Source: Sequoia sempervirens (Eukaryota > Streptophyta > Pinopsida > Cupressales > Cupressaceae). From it: a stretch of DNA of 64,000 nt. Shown here piece after piece: positions 23,200 through 35,099 of this stretch. A program made the position numbers and the translations under genes. Where the stretch lies: positions 532,013,071-532,077,070 of the forward strand of contig VDFB02193867.1 in NCBI GenBank assembly GCA_007258455.2. Direction: 5' to 3'. The notes beneath the pieces were generated by a model. It saw only the letters and a list, made by a program, of their open reading frames with translations. It made no database searches and had not been told where the DNA came from. Numbering within the stretch: the first letter of the stretch is position 1; the number at the start of each line of letters is the position of its first letter.

Positions 23200-24444
23200 T
23201 GTGAACCCCAATCCTAGACCTGCATAAACATAGCAAACAAACACAATATTAGATCCATATGCAAGTTAGAACTAAGATTCCCCATGAAATTCATCTACAA
23301 TGCTCAAAATAGGAAGAAAAATGAAGAGCAAAACAAGAAAAGTAATGAAATCCTATTTAAACATGCAAACTCTCAATCCCATGGGGGAATTGGTGTCAAT
23401 TTGATGTGAAAATTGGCCCTTTCTCGAATCCTTTGCAATCTTGATGAAGATTGATCCACTTGATGATGAAGAACAATGTGCTTCCTTGATAAAATCTGTA
23501 ATAACCTAGTTATGATGATGGAAAATGCTATGGAAATGGATGAATTTGCTCCAAATGTGAAGATAGTAACTTTGCTCTTAGTTGTGGATGAAATTGTGGA
23601 TCCAAAATAGAAAGGAAAGCCTCTTATTTATAGATGAGAATGATGGAGAATGAGAAAAAATGGATGAATGTGGGATAAAAGACCAACCAATGATAAAGCA
23701 CCACTTATCAATTGATGCTATTGAAGAGAGCTGGAGCACATTTTGGACAATGTGCAAAGAGGGGGAAATTTGAAATTCAAAAGATGGCTTGAAAGATGAG
23801 ATGAAAGATGGAGTTAATATCACTTGGCTCAAGCAAAGGACATGTAAGAGGCCTTTAATGCCTTGTTGGATGGACAAGTACTTTTGGGGGGAGATTTCAA
23901 ATTTGAGGAATATTCCATCCTTTGATGCCTTTTTGAATGAAAAAGGAGATTTAATAAATCAATTGAAAAGATTTTCATGATCAAGTTGCAAAAGCTAGAG
24001 GATTTGATGGATTAAGATTAGGATTAATTAAAATTTGACTAATTTAAAAGGAGATTAGTTGATTTGACCATTTTGACTTAGATTTTTGGATTGATTTAAA
24101 TCAAAGCTGATAGGAATATGATTTATATTTAATCAAATAAAGATTTTGATTTATTCAATTAAAGAGAGATGATGTTAGATTAAATTAAATAAGGATTGAT
24201 TTAATTTAATAAAATGACTTTAGGGATTTAATCAAATAACCTGAATTATTTAATTAAATAGAGACTAGAGGGTTAATTAAATAAAATTGATTTATTTAAT
24301 TAACATGAGATGACAACTTAATTAGATAAATTTGATTTATTCAATTAAGGGATGAAAGGTGATGACTAGCTAAGAAGATGATTTAGGACGAAACAATGTT
24401 AGTAAATCAATATCAAGTGTGACAGTATATTTTCCATGTCTACA
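23200..24444 (-). repeat. E2 right-hand (5') LTR
   Basis: A 1,245 bp copy of the 14,057-15,428 LTR, ending CATGTCTACA. A minus-strand TATA box (TATAAATA) is at 23,625-23,632. The right flank (AAGAG) has no duplicate at the left border of the tandem, as expected if that border arose by deletion. Confidence 0.85.
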
Positions 24445-24683
24445 AGAGAGATATGTGATTTTTATTAGGTATCATTTATATGAGGCTTGTGACCATCAAA
24501 CAAATATGTAAATTCTAGGAGCTCCTAATAAATAGGAGCTTCTTAGTAAGTGATAAATTATTCTTAAGAGTTTTTCCCCACAAGGGTCTAATCCAAATCG
24601 GAAAGGGATCTAAGCTTTTATCTCACTTTGTGGATCCTTTTAATATCATAGAGTGTATATAAGACCGATAGCTTATCATCTAA
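24445..24683. other. Unassigned spacer between E2 and G1
   Basis: 239 bp of unassigned sequence with an inverted repeat (CTAGGAGCTCCTAATAAATAGGAGC, 24,513-24,538). A TATA-like GTATATAAGACC (24,654-24,665) resembles the 'TATATAAGACC' of the C1 LTR. It may be a leftover of a copia-type LTR promoter region, but no alignment beyond that motif is visible. Confidence 0.3.
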
Positions 24684-27200
24684 TGTAACAATCTAACTCA
24701 TACAACATACAATTACTTTGGTTTGTAACTTTAAAGTAAATAAATTCATTTCCTTTAAAATAGGGATGCAAAATTTTCTTTTCTAACATCATTTATTGCA
24801 CATTTCATAATTAAAAAAAAAACATTTTGAATCTAAAATAATATTAAATTTCAACTTGTAAAATAAATACATCTTTCAAATTACAATTTCATACATGAAT
24901 AACAATCAAGAAATTATATTTACAAATTAAAATTTAGTTTCAAGGTCAAGTATTCCATATCTGGATAAAACTTTTGTTTCACAAGCCTTGACATTATTTT
25001 TTTTCAAGAGGGAGAGCATCATTCAAGCGCTTTACCCCCAACCACAGATCAAAGGTTCCTCGCACACCTTCCATCTTGAAGTGGCCCTACCCTTCAACAA
25101 AGAGTATAGACTAAGGAACCCCTAGTATGTCATTTGATTCTCTAGTGTTATGTCCTACATAACCAACTTGGTCGCACAACTATAGAATTTTCTAAGTATG
25201 ACACTATTAACTAATTATACATTTTTTTATCACAATGAATCGACTAGTGCAAGAAAAGACTTTTACACTACCTTGGCAAAAGTTTTAAAATATTTTAACC
25301 ACACTGCCTTAAAAGTGGATTCGTATGTTCACCCACCTCTAACTTGACTTGGAAACCTTTAACCACATACATTTTAAATTAAATTGACCATTTGACCAAC
25401 TGGTTTGACTTTTCAAAAGACTCTCATCCATAATGTGATGACTTATTAATTTAATATACGACTAGATTGGTTAAGTATTTCTGACTTTGAACACCCATTT
25501 TATGTTCTTGTAACATCTTGGGTCTTGGCAACTGCCACTTGTTCAAGTCCTTACTTGAACTGTGAGAGTAACTACTCTCCTATTTTTAAAAAACCTTATT
25601 TAATCATGATGACACAATATCATCGACTTGACCCACTTGGTCTCATTCTAATAATATTAAAAAAATGTCAAATAAGTACAACCATATAATATTAAAAACT
25701 TATATAAAAGGTTACTTCTTCAAAATAAAGCTTCAAGCTTTCAATGTTAAATCTTATGGTTTTGTTCATAAATAACACCATATTAAATTTGGTTATTCAT
25801 GATACTAAATATCGTCTAAATTTATAGAAAGTATATCTAGGTTCAAATATTGAATTTTCATCATTAAATCAGCTAATTAGTCTATATATACTTGGACCAC
25901 TCAACTTACAAAATATCTATCTAATCTCACAATTTCTCAAGAATTTGACCAAAATTTCCCTTTATATAATCATGTAAACATATTTATATCTATATCTACA
26001 TATATATACACAAATATATTCATTTTCTCTTTTTGCGATATGAAAAAATATATATGCATATATAACTGGATAAAAATATTATATTGTAAATTGGAAAATA
26101 ATCTCATTCTAAGAAATTAAACCAAATCCTTCAATTTGATATTGAAGAAGAGAATCTTTCAGATCTGTTATCCCTAATAGAGTGAAAGTAGAACAATTCT
26201 ATCCAAGTTCAAATTGGAGAATTAATCCAATCCTCCTCTTTAAAAATAGGAAAATGTGAAATATAATCTATAAACTAACTAAGAGAAAATGATTATGAAA
26301 CATGCCTATGATATTATTTTTGCTTCTACACTTTTAAACATTCAAAAGCACTGTTCTAGTGCTTAGTCTAATCACACCAAATTGCAGAGTAATTCTAGAT
26401 CCAAACATAGTCAATGAGTAGTTACTTTACACATTAATAGATATGATTAAAATAAAAATCTATGCCCCAAAAATATGGTTAAATCTTAGCTCAACATAAA
26501 TGAAATAGAAAAGATAAAATTTGGTGCCACTTTACCTATTATGTGGCAAGAAATATTTAGTTTCATTTTCTTTATGAAATGGTTCAACCATTTTCCCTTT
26601 TTTCCATGGCTCCTTTAATTGCATTTAAAAGTCTTTTAAGACTGCCACATATTGGCTTCAAAACAGTTTTTAAAAGATAACAAATTCAGTTTTAATCTGC
26701 GACCCCACCATGGATTTTACGGAACGGTTTTGAAGTTGATATAAAAAGCATTTAAAACATAGCTATAACTTCCACTTGATGGATTTTAAGTAGCTTAGAG
26801 ATGTGCCAATGTTGCCTCTCAACATTAGCATCTATTATGGATTTATTGTCATGAAAATAATGCTTCAAATTAATACTTAAAAGTGCCACGAAGTTGAGAT
26901 TATTAGTATTTAAAAATAATAGTTTGAAATGTTATTTATTTGGTAACTAAAGATGCCACTATGAGGCCAAAGTTTTGGTTTAAATCCCAAACTGTAAATT
27001 CATCACATAAGCCTTCGATTGAAGCTTATATGCATCTCGAAGAGCTTCATTAAATGTACAATTAAATTATCATATTCATTCTTCTATAAGCATGATAATT
27101 ATTAAATTTTATTAATATATATTATACAATATAAATTTATATATAGATATATATTTTTTATTATTTTATTAATATATAAATATAAATATAAATATAAATA
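24684..27200 (-). repeat. G1 left (3') LTR, first segment
   Basis: 24,684-25,095 aligns with 63,629-64,000. Beyond that no second copy is available. The stretch is AT-rich without coding signs. It runs to the AT-rich stretch (27,110-27,200) where the LINE begins. Together with 34,469-35,062 it makes an LTR of about 3.1 kb. Confidence 0.65.
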
Positions 27201-27254
27201 AAGAAGATGGTGGGAGGTAGTGAAAGTTGAAAATTTGCAGAGGGGCATGAGTTC

Positions 27255-28829
27255 ATGGAGGGGAGCACAGGCAATGGAAAGAACGCGCTTGGGAGCGTCA
27301 GGAGTGGTAAGCCAAAGGACAATTCCATGGCAGTCGACACTCTTTCTTGGGCCAAGGATGTTGAATGGGAGGTTTTGCTGGAGCGGTTGCAAGAGCATGC
27401 CTCAAAGGAAGGGTGGTGCCAAGATTCAAATTGGCAAAGAAACAGGGTGCACAACTATAGGGGTTGTAATGGACGGCATTGGAATAAGGATTCAAGAAGG
27501 AAGCGCTATGGGAAAGGGTGGAATGTGTGATGATCGGATGGCAACTCTCATGGGCTCATTCCAAGGCCCCCACCACTAGGAATCGATCGGGGTTGGGTGG
27601 CTTTGGCCCCAGTTGCGGCAGTTGGGTGATAATGGTGTTGCATCTGAATCTATTAAGGTCCTCAATCATGATTTTGGAGCAACAAGGTTTGGTGGTGCGC
27701 TAGTACGGGAGAGGTCTGAATTGGGATAGCTTGATCCATTGGTGCTCGGTGGAGCGAAGATCTAAAATTCAAGGTGCTAGCAAATGGTTTCTTCGTGGTC
27801 ATATGCCCGTCCACAGATATAAGGGAGAAAATTTTACATGGGATTTGGCTTATGGATGACTGCAGATTGTATATCTACAAATGGGAAATTGGCTTTGATC
27901 CCCTCTGTCACCATATGGAATGGATTCAAAATTGGTATAAGTTACCTAATCTCCCATTATAATTCTGGCAATCAGCAACCTTGGAGTCGATTGGCAATCA
28001 CCTTGGGAGATTTGTTTGTGCGGAAGAAAGATTCAACCAAGATGGCATCAACATGTATATAAGGATTTGTGTGGAAGCCAAACTGAACAACCCTCATTGG
28101 AAAGAAATTGAAATTATGACAGACTGGGGTACCCTCATTCAACCACTAGTGTTAGATCCGTACCCTGAGAATCTTCTCCTAGACACTATTGGGTGGTGCT
28201 CTCTGGAACCTGTCATCAATCGAGCGATAAAAGATGCTCGTGTTGAGGTTCATAACTTGTGTAAGGATAATATCTCGATGTTAGATATGGATGTGCTCCT
28301 GAATCTCACGTCTCTATGCCATCATTAGGTGCGTTCGGGTACCTCCATCCCAAATGAAAAACACAAATTTGTGCCAGCGATTGGCGGAGTCTTGAATGCC
28401 AAATTATCAAAATTTATTGACCTGATCAAGAGCAATATGAAGTTGGATAACCTTAATTCTTTATTGGAGGTTGGGAAAGAATTTATTGTATTGGCTCAGG
28501 AAGCTAAGGGAGCTTCAATGGAAGAGCTCGGGGTAGGGCCAATTGCTGAAGAGGCATGGGAATCAACCTCAAATCAGGAAGAGGAGGGATTATTATATTT
28601 AAGTATGTTGCAAATTATCCAAGTTGAAGAACAAGATTTGTGTGCAAAAGAATTGATTGAGTTAGACAAAGAAGCAAAGGAAAATTATCTAAGTGAAATT
28701 TGTGATGAGCCAGCCCTTGAAGAGGTATGGAGTGTTATTCCATACCCTGGAACAATGGAGGTTTGGATGAGGGTGAAGGGATGGCTCCTCAAATTGTTGG
28801 GAAGGAAAATTTGGGCATCTGAAAAATAG
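27255..28829 (+). pseudogene. LINE ORF1 with DUF4283 domain
   Basis: One frame can be followed from 27,255 to the stop at 28,827, with several stops between 27,528 and 27,740 and single ones at 27,960 and 28,326. The best part (27,740-28,100) reads FKVLANGFFVVICPS...GIWLMDDCRLYIYKW...GRFVCAEERF. This is the DUF4283 pattern of ORF1 in plant LINEs, an RNA-binding fold that packages the LINE RNA. I see no CCHC zinc knuckle after it. The last 170 codons are Glu-rich. The frame ends about 155 bp before ORF2. Confidence 0.75.
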
Positions 28830-28983
28830 ATCCTTCGCGGTTCTCACTAGATTGTGGAGAAACCAAAAGGAGGGGTAGAATCCCTAATGTGGAAAAATTA
28901 AAATTAGATAGTGAGGCTAGTGGACAAAAAAAGCTTATGGAGCTGTTGAAAGTAGGGAAGGGGGAGCCCCTTCCTAAAGAGAA

Positions 28984-31900
28984 ATGAAAATTATAACTTG
29001 GAATGTTAGGGGCTTAAACGCCCCTAACAAGAAATATCTGATTAGGCATTAGTTGGAGATGTCTCAAGCGGAATTGTGCCTCATTTAGGAAACTAAGCTT
29101 GATCAAGGTAAAGTGGATAGGCTCAAGAAAATGTTGAGATCTTGGAAGTTATTGTTAGTCTTTGTTGAGGGGCAAGCAGGTGGCCTTATTACCCTTTAGA
29201 GGCCTCAAAGAATGTCAATTGAAAATTTTGCTTTACGTAATAGATGGTTGGCATGTAAGGTATGTAGTTTTTCCTTAGATTTGTGTTTTTTGATCATAAA
29301 TGTCTATGGCCCAAATTCATCCATTCAAAAGAAGAAAGTTTGGAGGGATTTGGATCTAGTGTGTAGTAATTTGTCCTTTGATTATAGCATAATTGGTGGG
29401 AACTTCAATGCCATATTACATCATGAGGACAAATGGAGTGGTTTTAGAAGGAAACTTCAATCCTAGTTAGACTTCGAACAATTTGTTGAGAGGAACTTGT
29501 TGTTTGATATTTCGATTGCTAATGGCCAATTCACATGGTCGAATAGGTGTCAAGGGTTTTGTTGTATTATGGAAAAATTGGATAGATTCTTTTTTAAAGG
29601 TGACCTGAGTGTGTTTCCCTTTTCCTTGGATAGTAGGATTCTCCCTTATTCTGGGTCAGATCACTTTCCTATTTTTCTTGAGATCCTTGGAGAGAAAAAG
29701 CCATCTAGATGCCCTTTCAAATTTGAGTGCATGTGGTTTAAAGACCCCAACTTCTTAGATCTTATAAGTCAATGGTGGGCCGAATCAGTGGAAGATGGGT
29801 CAAAAATGTTCATGTTGGTATCAGGTTAAGATTGGTCAAGAATCATCTTAAGCTTTGCAATTGGAATTGCTTCAAAAACATTTTCAAGGAGAAAAAGAGA
29901 ATTGAGGAGGAGCTAAAAACTTTGAATGAGGAAGTCTGTTCGGTGGGCATGGATGGAAATTTGTTTCTACAAGAAAAGGAACTATTAAAAAATATGGAGG
30001 AGGTTCTTTCAAAAGAAGAGATCTTTTGGTGGAAAAAATCATGTGAAGTTTGGTTAAGTGCTGGTGACAGTAACATTTTTTTTTTCATAATTCTTCCAAA
30101 GTTAGAAGAGTCGTGAATAGGATATCCCACATTAAAATGATAGATCATAGTTCCTTGGACAATTCAGAGGACATTTCTACAGCTATTGTTGACTTTTCAC
30201 CAATTTTCTTAATGATTGGGGTGGTTCTAGTTTGTAGCATCAATAGAATATATTGAATCATATTCCCAAACTAGTGATGGAATATCAAAATTTGATGTTG
30301 ACTAATGCATTATTTGAGGAAAAAGTCAAGGAAGCTTTGTTTCAATTGCATCCCAAGAAGGCTCTAGGGTCGGACGGGTTCCCGACTGCTTTCTTTAAAC
30401 ATTGTTGGGGAATCGTTGGTAAAGATTTGGCTAAGGAAATTGAAGACTCAAAATCATCGAGAAAGGTGTTGAAAGAGGTCAACAACACCTTTATAGAATT
30501 AATCCCAAAGAAAGATAAACTAAAAAATTTGGAGGAATTCTACCCTATTACACTTTGCAATACAATATACAAGGTGTTGGCCAAGACTGTGGCTAACTGG
30601 TTAAAGAAGATTCTTCCTTGCATCATCTCAGAGGAACATACTAGATTTTTCCCTGACAGATCGATCTTGGATGGGGTGATCATCGCTCAAGAGGCTATTC
30701 ATTCGATCTAAAAAATAAGGAAACAATCAATGCTCTTGAAATTGGATATTAAGAAATCTTACGATAAGGTAAACATGCATTTTCTGTGCAAAGTATTGGA
30801 GGCCTTTGGCTTTAACAAAGGTTGGATTGACTGGATCTTCAACTAGATTGTATTCCCAAGATATTTAGTTCTAGTTAATGGATCTTTGGAATGCTTCTTT
30901 GAGGCTTCAATGGGACTCAAACAAGGGGACCCTTTGTCTCACTTTCTCTTTATCATTATGACCGAGGCCTTTGGTAGGTCTATTGCAAATGTTGACCAAT
31001 GTGGCAGGCTTGAGGGGATACAATCACAAGGGGAATGAACACAATTACCCATCAATAGTTCGTCGATGACACAGTGTTATTTGGCACTACGGAGGTTCGG
31101 GAAACAAGACTATTCAAAATGATATTGGAGAACTACTTGTGCGCATTTGGGCAAGAGGTAAGTACTAAGAAGTCTAAGATCTTCTTTTTCTTTACCAATC
31201 CTATAGTTGAAAAGAAAATCTTGAAAATATTTTAGTTTAGGAAAGGTGTGTTGCCTTGTAAATACCTGGGTCTTCACTTAGTGTATAGGACTCAATCTGG
31301 AAAACTTTGGGATCCGTTGGTGACAAAAATTGAGAATAGAAAGTCCTCTTGGAAAGGAAAGTGGTTGTCCTGGGTGGGAAGATTGACTATGATCAAGGTT
31401 TTTATTGCAACAATCCCCATCTATATGATCTCTTGTTTGCCTCTTTCAGTTGGGACAAATAGTAAAATCATTCAACGGATCTGAAATTTCTTTTGGAAAG
31501 GAAATTCAAATAAGAGGAAGTTATCTTTAGTAAAGTGGGATAAGGTCTGTAAATCAAAAGAAGCGGATGGGGTCAGACTGAAAAGGCTAGCTTTGCATAA
31601 TAAGGCCCTAGGGGCCAAATTATCTTGGCGTATGTATGTGAATTAGGACCTTAAATGGGTCAAAATACTAAAGAGGAAGTACTTGGATGAAGAAGACACT
31701 AGTATTTTCACCTCTAGTTTTCTCCCCAAGGATTCCAAAGTCTAGAATTTCATATGCAAATGTAGAGACCTTGTGGCAGACTCTCATATGGGACATTCAT
31801 GATGGTAGTAGGACTCTTTTTCTGGGAAGGCTCATGCGGTGGGTTTCAAAAGCTGGTAGACTGTGGTAATTTGGGGTTGACTATGGCTACTAAAAAATAG

Positions 31901-33110
31901 GCTTGGGGCGTTCATGTCAGAGATTATATATGTGTTTCAATGGTAAATAGTGTTGCAGAGTTCCATTGGAAGGACATCAAAAGGATAAATTTGGATAATG
32001 CAATGGTCTCAGCCATTGAAGAAGTGTTAAGAAATCAGTTACTAAACATAAGGGAAGGTAAATATTTCCTAAGATGGTGTGGCTCAGTCACATGTGAATA
32101 TAATGCTCGCGATGGGTACAAACTTTTGATAAAACAACATGAAGAAGCTCTTGTTGTTTCATACAATCTTTGTTGGCCTAGGAATTGTCTTCCTAAGCCA
32201 AGGATATTTGCTTGGGCTATTATTTAGGAAAAATTTCTTACGATGGATAGATTCAGGAAAATGGGCTATTATGGCCCATCCAGATGCCCCCTTTGTAAAC
32301 AAGAGGAAGAAACTAGTGATCATCTCTTTTTAAATTGTCCTTTCACTTTGAGATGTTGGCATTGGTTTTGTGGAAAATTGCAGTGGTTCTCTACTTTCCC
32401 CAGAGATATTCTGAGCTTGTTTAGAATTTGGCCCATCCTCTACAAGAATTCTCTATTTTTCGGTCTCTAGCACATGTGTCCTTCTTTGCTCATTTCAGAA
32501 ATATGGAAGGAAAGAAATCGATGTATTCCAAAATTCCAAAAAATAATTCCCTCTTTCATCAACAAGGTGGAGGCATGCATAGTGGAAGTGAACAATTCAA
32601 GGGTTATAGGGTTGGGTAGCCAGAAGGCCAACTTTACATGTTGGGATGTCGTAATGAAGAAAAATTGAAATGGCCTAAAGGTGCCTTCTTTTGTGGGTGA
32701 TGGTGGTCCAAAAGCTCAAAAAGCTAGAGAAAAAGTGAAATGGTAGCCTCCCGATATTTGTTGGTTTAAGGTCAATTTTGATGGTGCATCTTGAGGAAAT
32801 CCCAGATGTTCAGGTGTTGGATGTATATTAATGAATTGGGAAGGTAGATTCATTGGGAAATTGGCAAAACCACTGCCTATTGGAACTAATAACATGGTAG
32901 AAATGACTATTGCTTCTCTAGGAATTAAGCTATGTGCGGAGCTAAAACTACCTAAGATTGTGATTGAAGGTGACTTAGCTATCATTATCAATGCTCTTTG
33001 GGTCAAGGGTTAGTGGCGAATTGGAAACTTGGCAGGGTCCTTGAGACCACAATGGAACTATTGAAGGGATTCAAAAATTACACTGTCAACCACATTTATT
33101 GGGAAAGGAA
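28984..33110 (+). pseudogene. LINE ORF2: endonuclease, reverse transcriptase, RNase H
   Basis: It starts at ATG 28,984 with the APE-type endonuclease (ITWNVRGLN, ETKL, NVYGPN, GGNFNAIL in place of GDFN, SDHFPI; to about 29,690). The RT follows (30,250-31,500): KALGSDGF, LIPKKDKL, GLKQGDPLS, FVDDTVLF with the two catalytic Asp intact, and LGLHLVYR. A zinc-binding Cys motif follows (CPLCKQEEETSDHLFLNC, about 32,287-32,340). RNase H comes last (FDGAS...VEM...EGD, 32,770-33,000). Domain order and length fit plant L1 elements. Many stops and frameshifts are present, for example at 29,465, 29,827 and 30,709, so it is dead. Confidence 0.85.
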
Positions 33111-33249
33111 TTAAGAGGCAAATACTCTCTCCAATTTGGGTGTTGATGGGATATCTTTGAAAGAGGTTTCCAATCCCTTTGCAGTGGTTTGAAATGTCAT
33201 TTATGAGTGGTGGGGTGGGTCCCTCTCCACATCAGAGTTGTGGAGAGGA

Positions 33250-34139
33250 AGTCTGGATGACTCAGTCATCCTATATGGCATATAGCTAGGTCAAGCATTT
33301 TTGCATTGTTGGATTTGACATGGCTTGGTTGTGCGGTTGGGGGTTTAACTTTTAGTTGGAAATCAAATCGACATTATGATTCTTTATGTCTACATCTCAT
33401 CAACTGAACAATATCCATGCATGAAGTTTTGTGCTTTTGGCAAGGTGCTCTCTCTCAGCCATCGTGGGATTGTTGTAATAATGACAAGTTGACCTCTTCA
33501 ATGTTTGAGGATAGGGTGTGTACTGGATTTCTGACAGCCACCTTGGGCACATTAAGGTCTTATGAAATTAAATAGCTAGCTCTAGCATTCCTCTTTCCTA
33601 TGGCGATGTTTATCATTCACATTTCTGCCAGTGGTTTGATTTGTAGAGGTATGGATACTTTGGTGAAACTCTAGAGTAACAAATGGAAAATGGACTTCAG
33701 AGGCCTTGTAAAAACGTTGAGGGTGAGATGTATTGTCTGTCATTTGAAATTCCTCACATTTGCAACAATAAAGTTTATCATTGGCAAGGGTTTCATGGAG
33801 AGCAGTGAGGTCTATCATTTGGATGCACACATTTCTTCCTATGTCTTGGATGGGCTTCTAGATGTGGACGTGCCAAAGAATGAAATCAAAGTTATATTGT
33901 AGTGCCTATTTAAGAAGGAATTGCTTGTGGGTTTGGATAAAAATTTGGTCGTGGCTTCTCCTAGTGTTGGCATCCCTCGTCCACGAGATCTTCATCTAAT
34001 TAAAGTTCATGGGGAAATAGTCAAATTTTACCCCTTCCTCCTGGACTTGGAAGGGTTGGACTTGATTGCACACGAAGGCTTGCTTTCATCGGGGCAGACT
34101 ACCTCAGGCATAAATTCAACCTCATGGTGGTGCATTTGA
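33250..34139 (+). pseudogene. Third ORF at the 3' end of the LINE, unrecognised
   Basis: After RNase H one frame stays protein-like for almost 300 codons with few stops (about 33,403, 33,571, 33,672 and 33,900). It reads CAVGGLTFSW, FEDRVCTGFLTATLG and then, with open stretches 33,690-33,902 and 33,921-34,139, VKTLRVRCIVCHLKF, YVLDGLLDVDVPKNEI and VGIPRPRDLHLIKVHGEIV. Plant L1 elements normally end soon after RNase H. This could be a transduced host fragment or a lineage-specific extra domain. I know no family. Confidence 0.45.
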
Positions 34140-34468
34140 CTTCTTGGCACTTTGATTTTAGGGTTTTTTCCTAGAATTATCTATGGGGAAATTGTTAATG
34201 TGGGTTGGGGTATGTCTGTTTATGTTTTTTCTCTTCTAGTTCAAATCATAATGTAGTAGATGTATAGTGTGGGAATTTTTTCCTTGGGTCACAAATTTTT
34301 CCTCGACCCTGCGTGGTTGAGATGGTTTTTGTATAGGGGGTGGTGTATTGTGCTAACTATGTGGAGCCTTTGGTTCATGTCATATGCCTTAATGGTAGAT
34401 ACTGGTGACTATAATACTCTTTTCCAATAGTTTAATATAAATATCATTTTACTGATAAAAAAAAATTA
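34140..34468 (+). other. LINE 3' untranslated region and A tail
   Basis: A G/T-rich 3' region ends 'tttaatataaatatcattttactgat' plus an A run, a common 3' end form of plant LINEs. Confidence 0.65.
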
Positions 34469-35062
34469 TACATATATATGCATGTATTTATCAATATTAG
34501 AATCTAATCTATCATATATATATACCTATATACATGCGTATATATATTTTTCTCATATATATAATTAACAATATTACAAAATCAATATGACTTATCTCGT
34601 TAAAAAATCAAGATTGGCTTATTGATTAATATCAAAAAAATGAACAATAAACACTTTTATTTTTATTTTTTGAAAAGGAAACCAAGACTCATATTGACTA
34701 GTTTAGACTCAACCTATCAACTCATTTCGATATAATTCAAAATAACCTAACACTCAATTTTACTTGGCTATAGATTTAGGGTAAACCTACATGAGTGTGT
34801 GAGAGAACTCAAATTGAATAACCTTTTTTTTTAAGTCTTTCATTTCAGTTAGAAATCATTCAAGTAGTTAACTATTATAATTTATGAAATAATCATAATC
34901 TTTATTAAATATCATATAATAATCACAATTTAAATACATTTCATTGCATATAAAATTTCATCATATTAATTTTAACTAACATAATGTCATCATCAAGTAT
35001 CAGAATGCATTCTTAACATCATAGTTAAAAGTACCTTAGTAAAACAAATATAGGGTCTAACA
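34469..35062 (-). repeat. G1 left (3') LTR, second segment
   Basis: This AT-rich part of the LTR ends at 35,062 with TCTAACA, i.e. the minus-strand LTR start TGTTAGACC. It sits directly beside the polypurine tract. The matching part of the right LTR lies outside the window. Confidence 0.65.
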
Positions 35063-35074
35063 TATCCCCCCCCA
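35063..35074 (-). other. G1 polypurine tract
   Basis: CATGGGGGGGGATA on the minus strand immediately precedes the LTR start and marks plus-strand priming. Confidence 0.7.
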
Positions 35075-35099
35075 TGAGGATCATTGTTCCTGATGATTT

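Larger units (their letters stand above)
13309..24444 (-). mobile_element. E2: Tat-like gypsy derivative in a tandem arrangement sharing an LTR
   Basis: In minus-strand order this reads: LTR (24,444-23,200), primer site and leader, decayed ORF (20,720-18,102), 3' region, hairpin and polypurine tract, LTR (15,428-14,057), a second primer site, then a truncated second leader (14,056-13,309). The second leader copies 22,490-23,199. The order LTR-internal-LTR-leader is what unequal recombination between LTRs of one family would leave. No enzymatic pol domain is visible. Confidence 0.75.
27201..34468 (+). mobile_element. LINE (plant L1-type non-LTR retrotransposon) inserted in the G1 LTR
   Basis: A plus-strand element of about 7.3 kb holds a DUF4283-type ORF1, an endonuclease/RT/RNase H ORF2, an extra third ORF and a 3' end with an A run (34,459-34,468). 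The 5' edge is set where an 'ataaat' repeat stops and unique, GC-richer sequence begins. A possible target duplication is 'attataca' (27,120 and about 34,467), but it is imperfect. All ORFs carry stops. Confidence 0.85.

Noticed and set aside
33582..33830. 82-codon minus-strand frame in the LINE
   Set aside because: It is antisense to the better-supported third ORF of the LINE.
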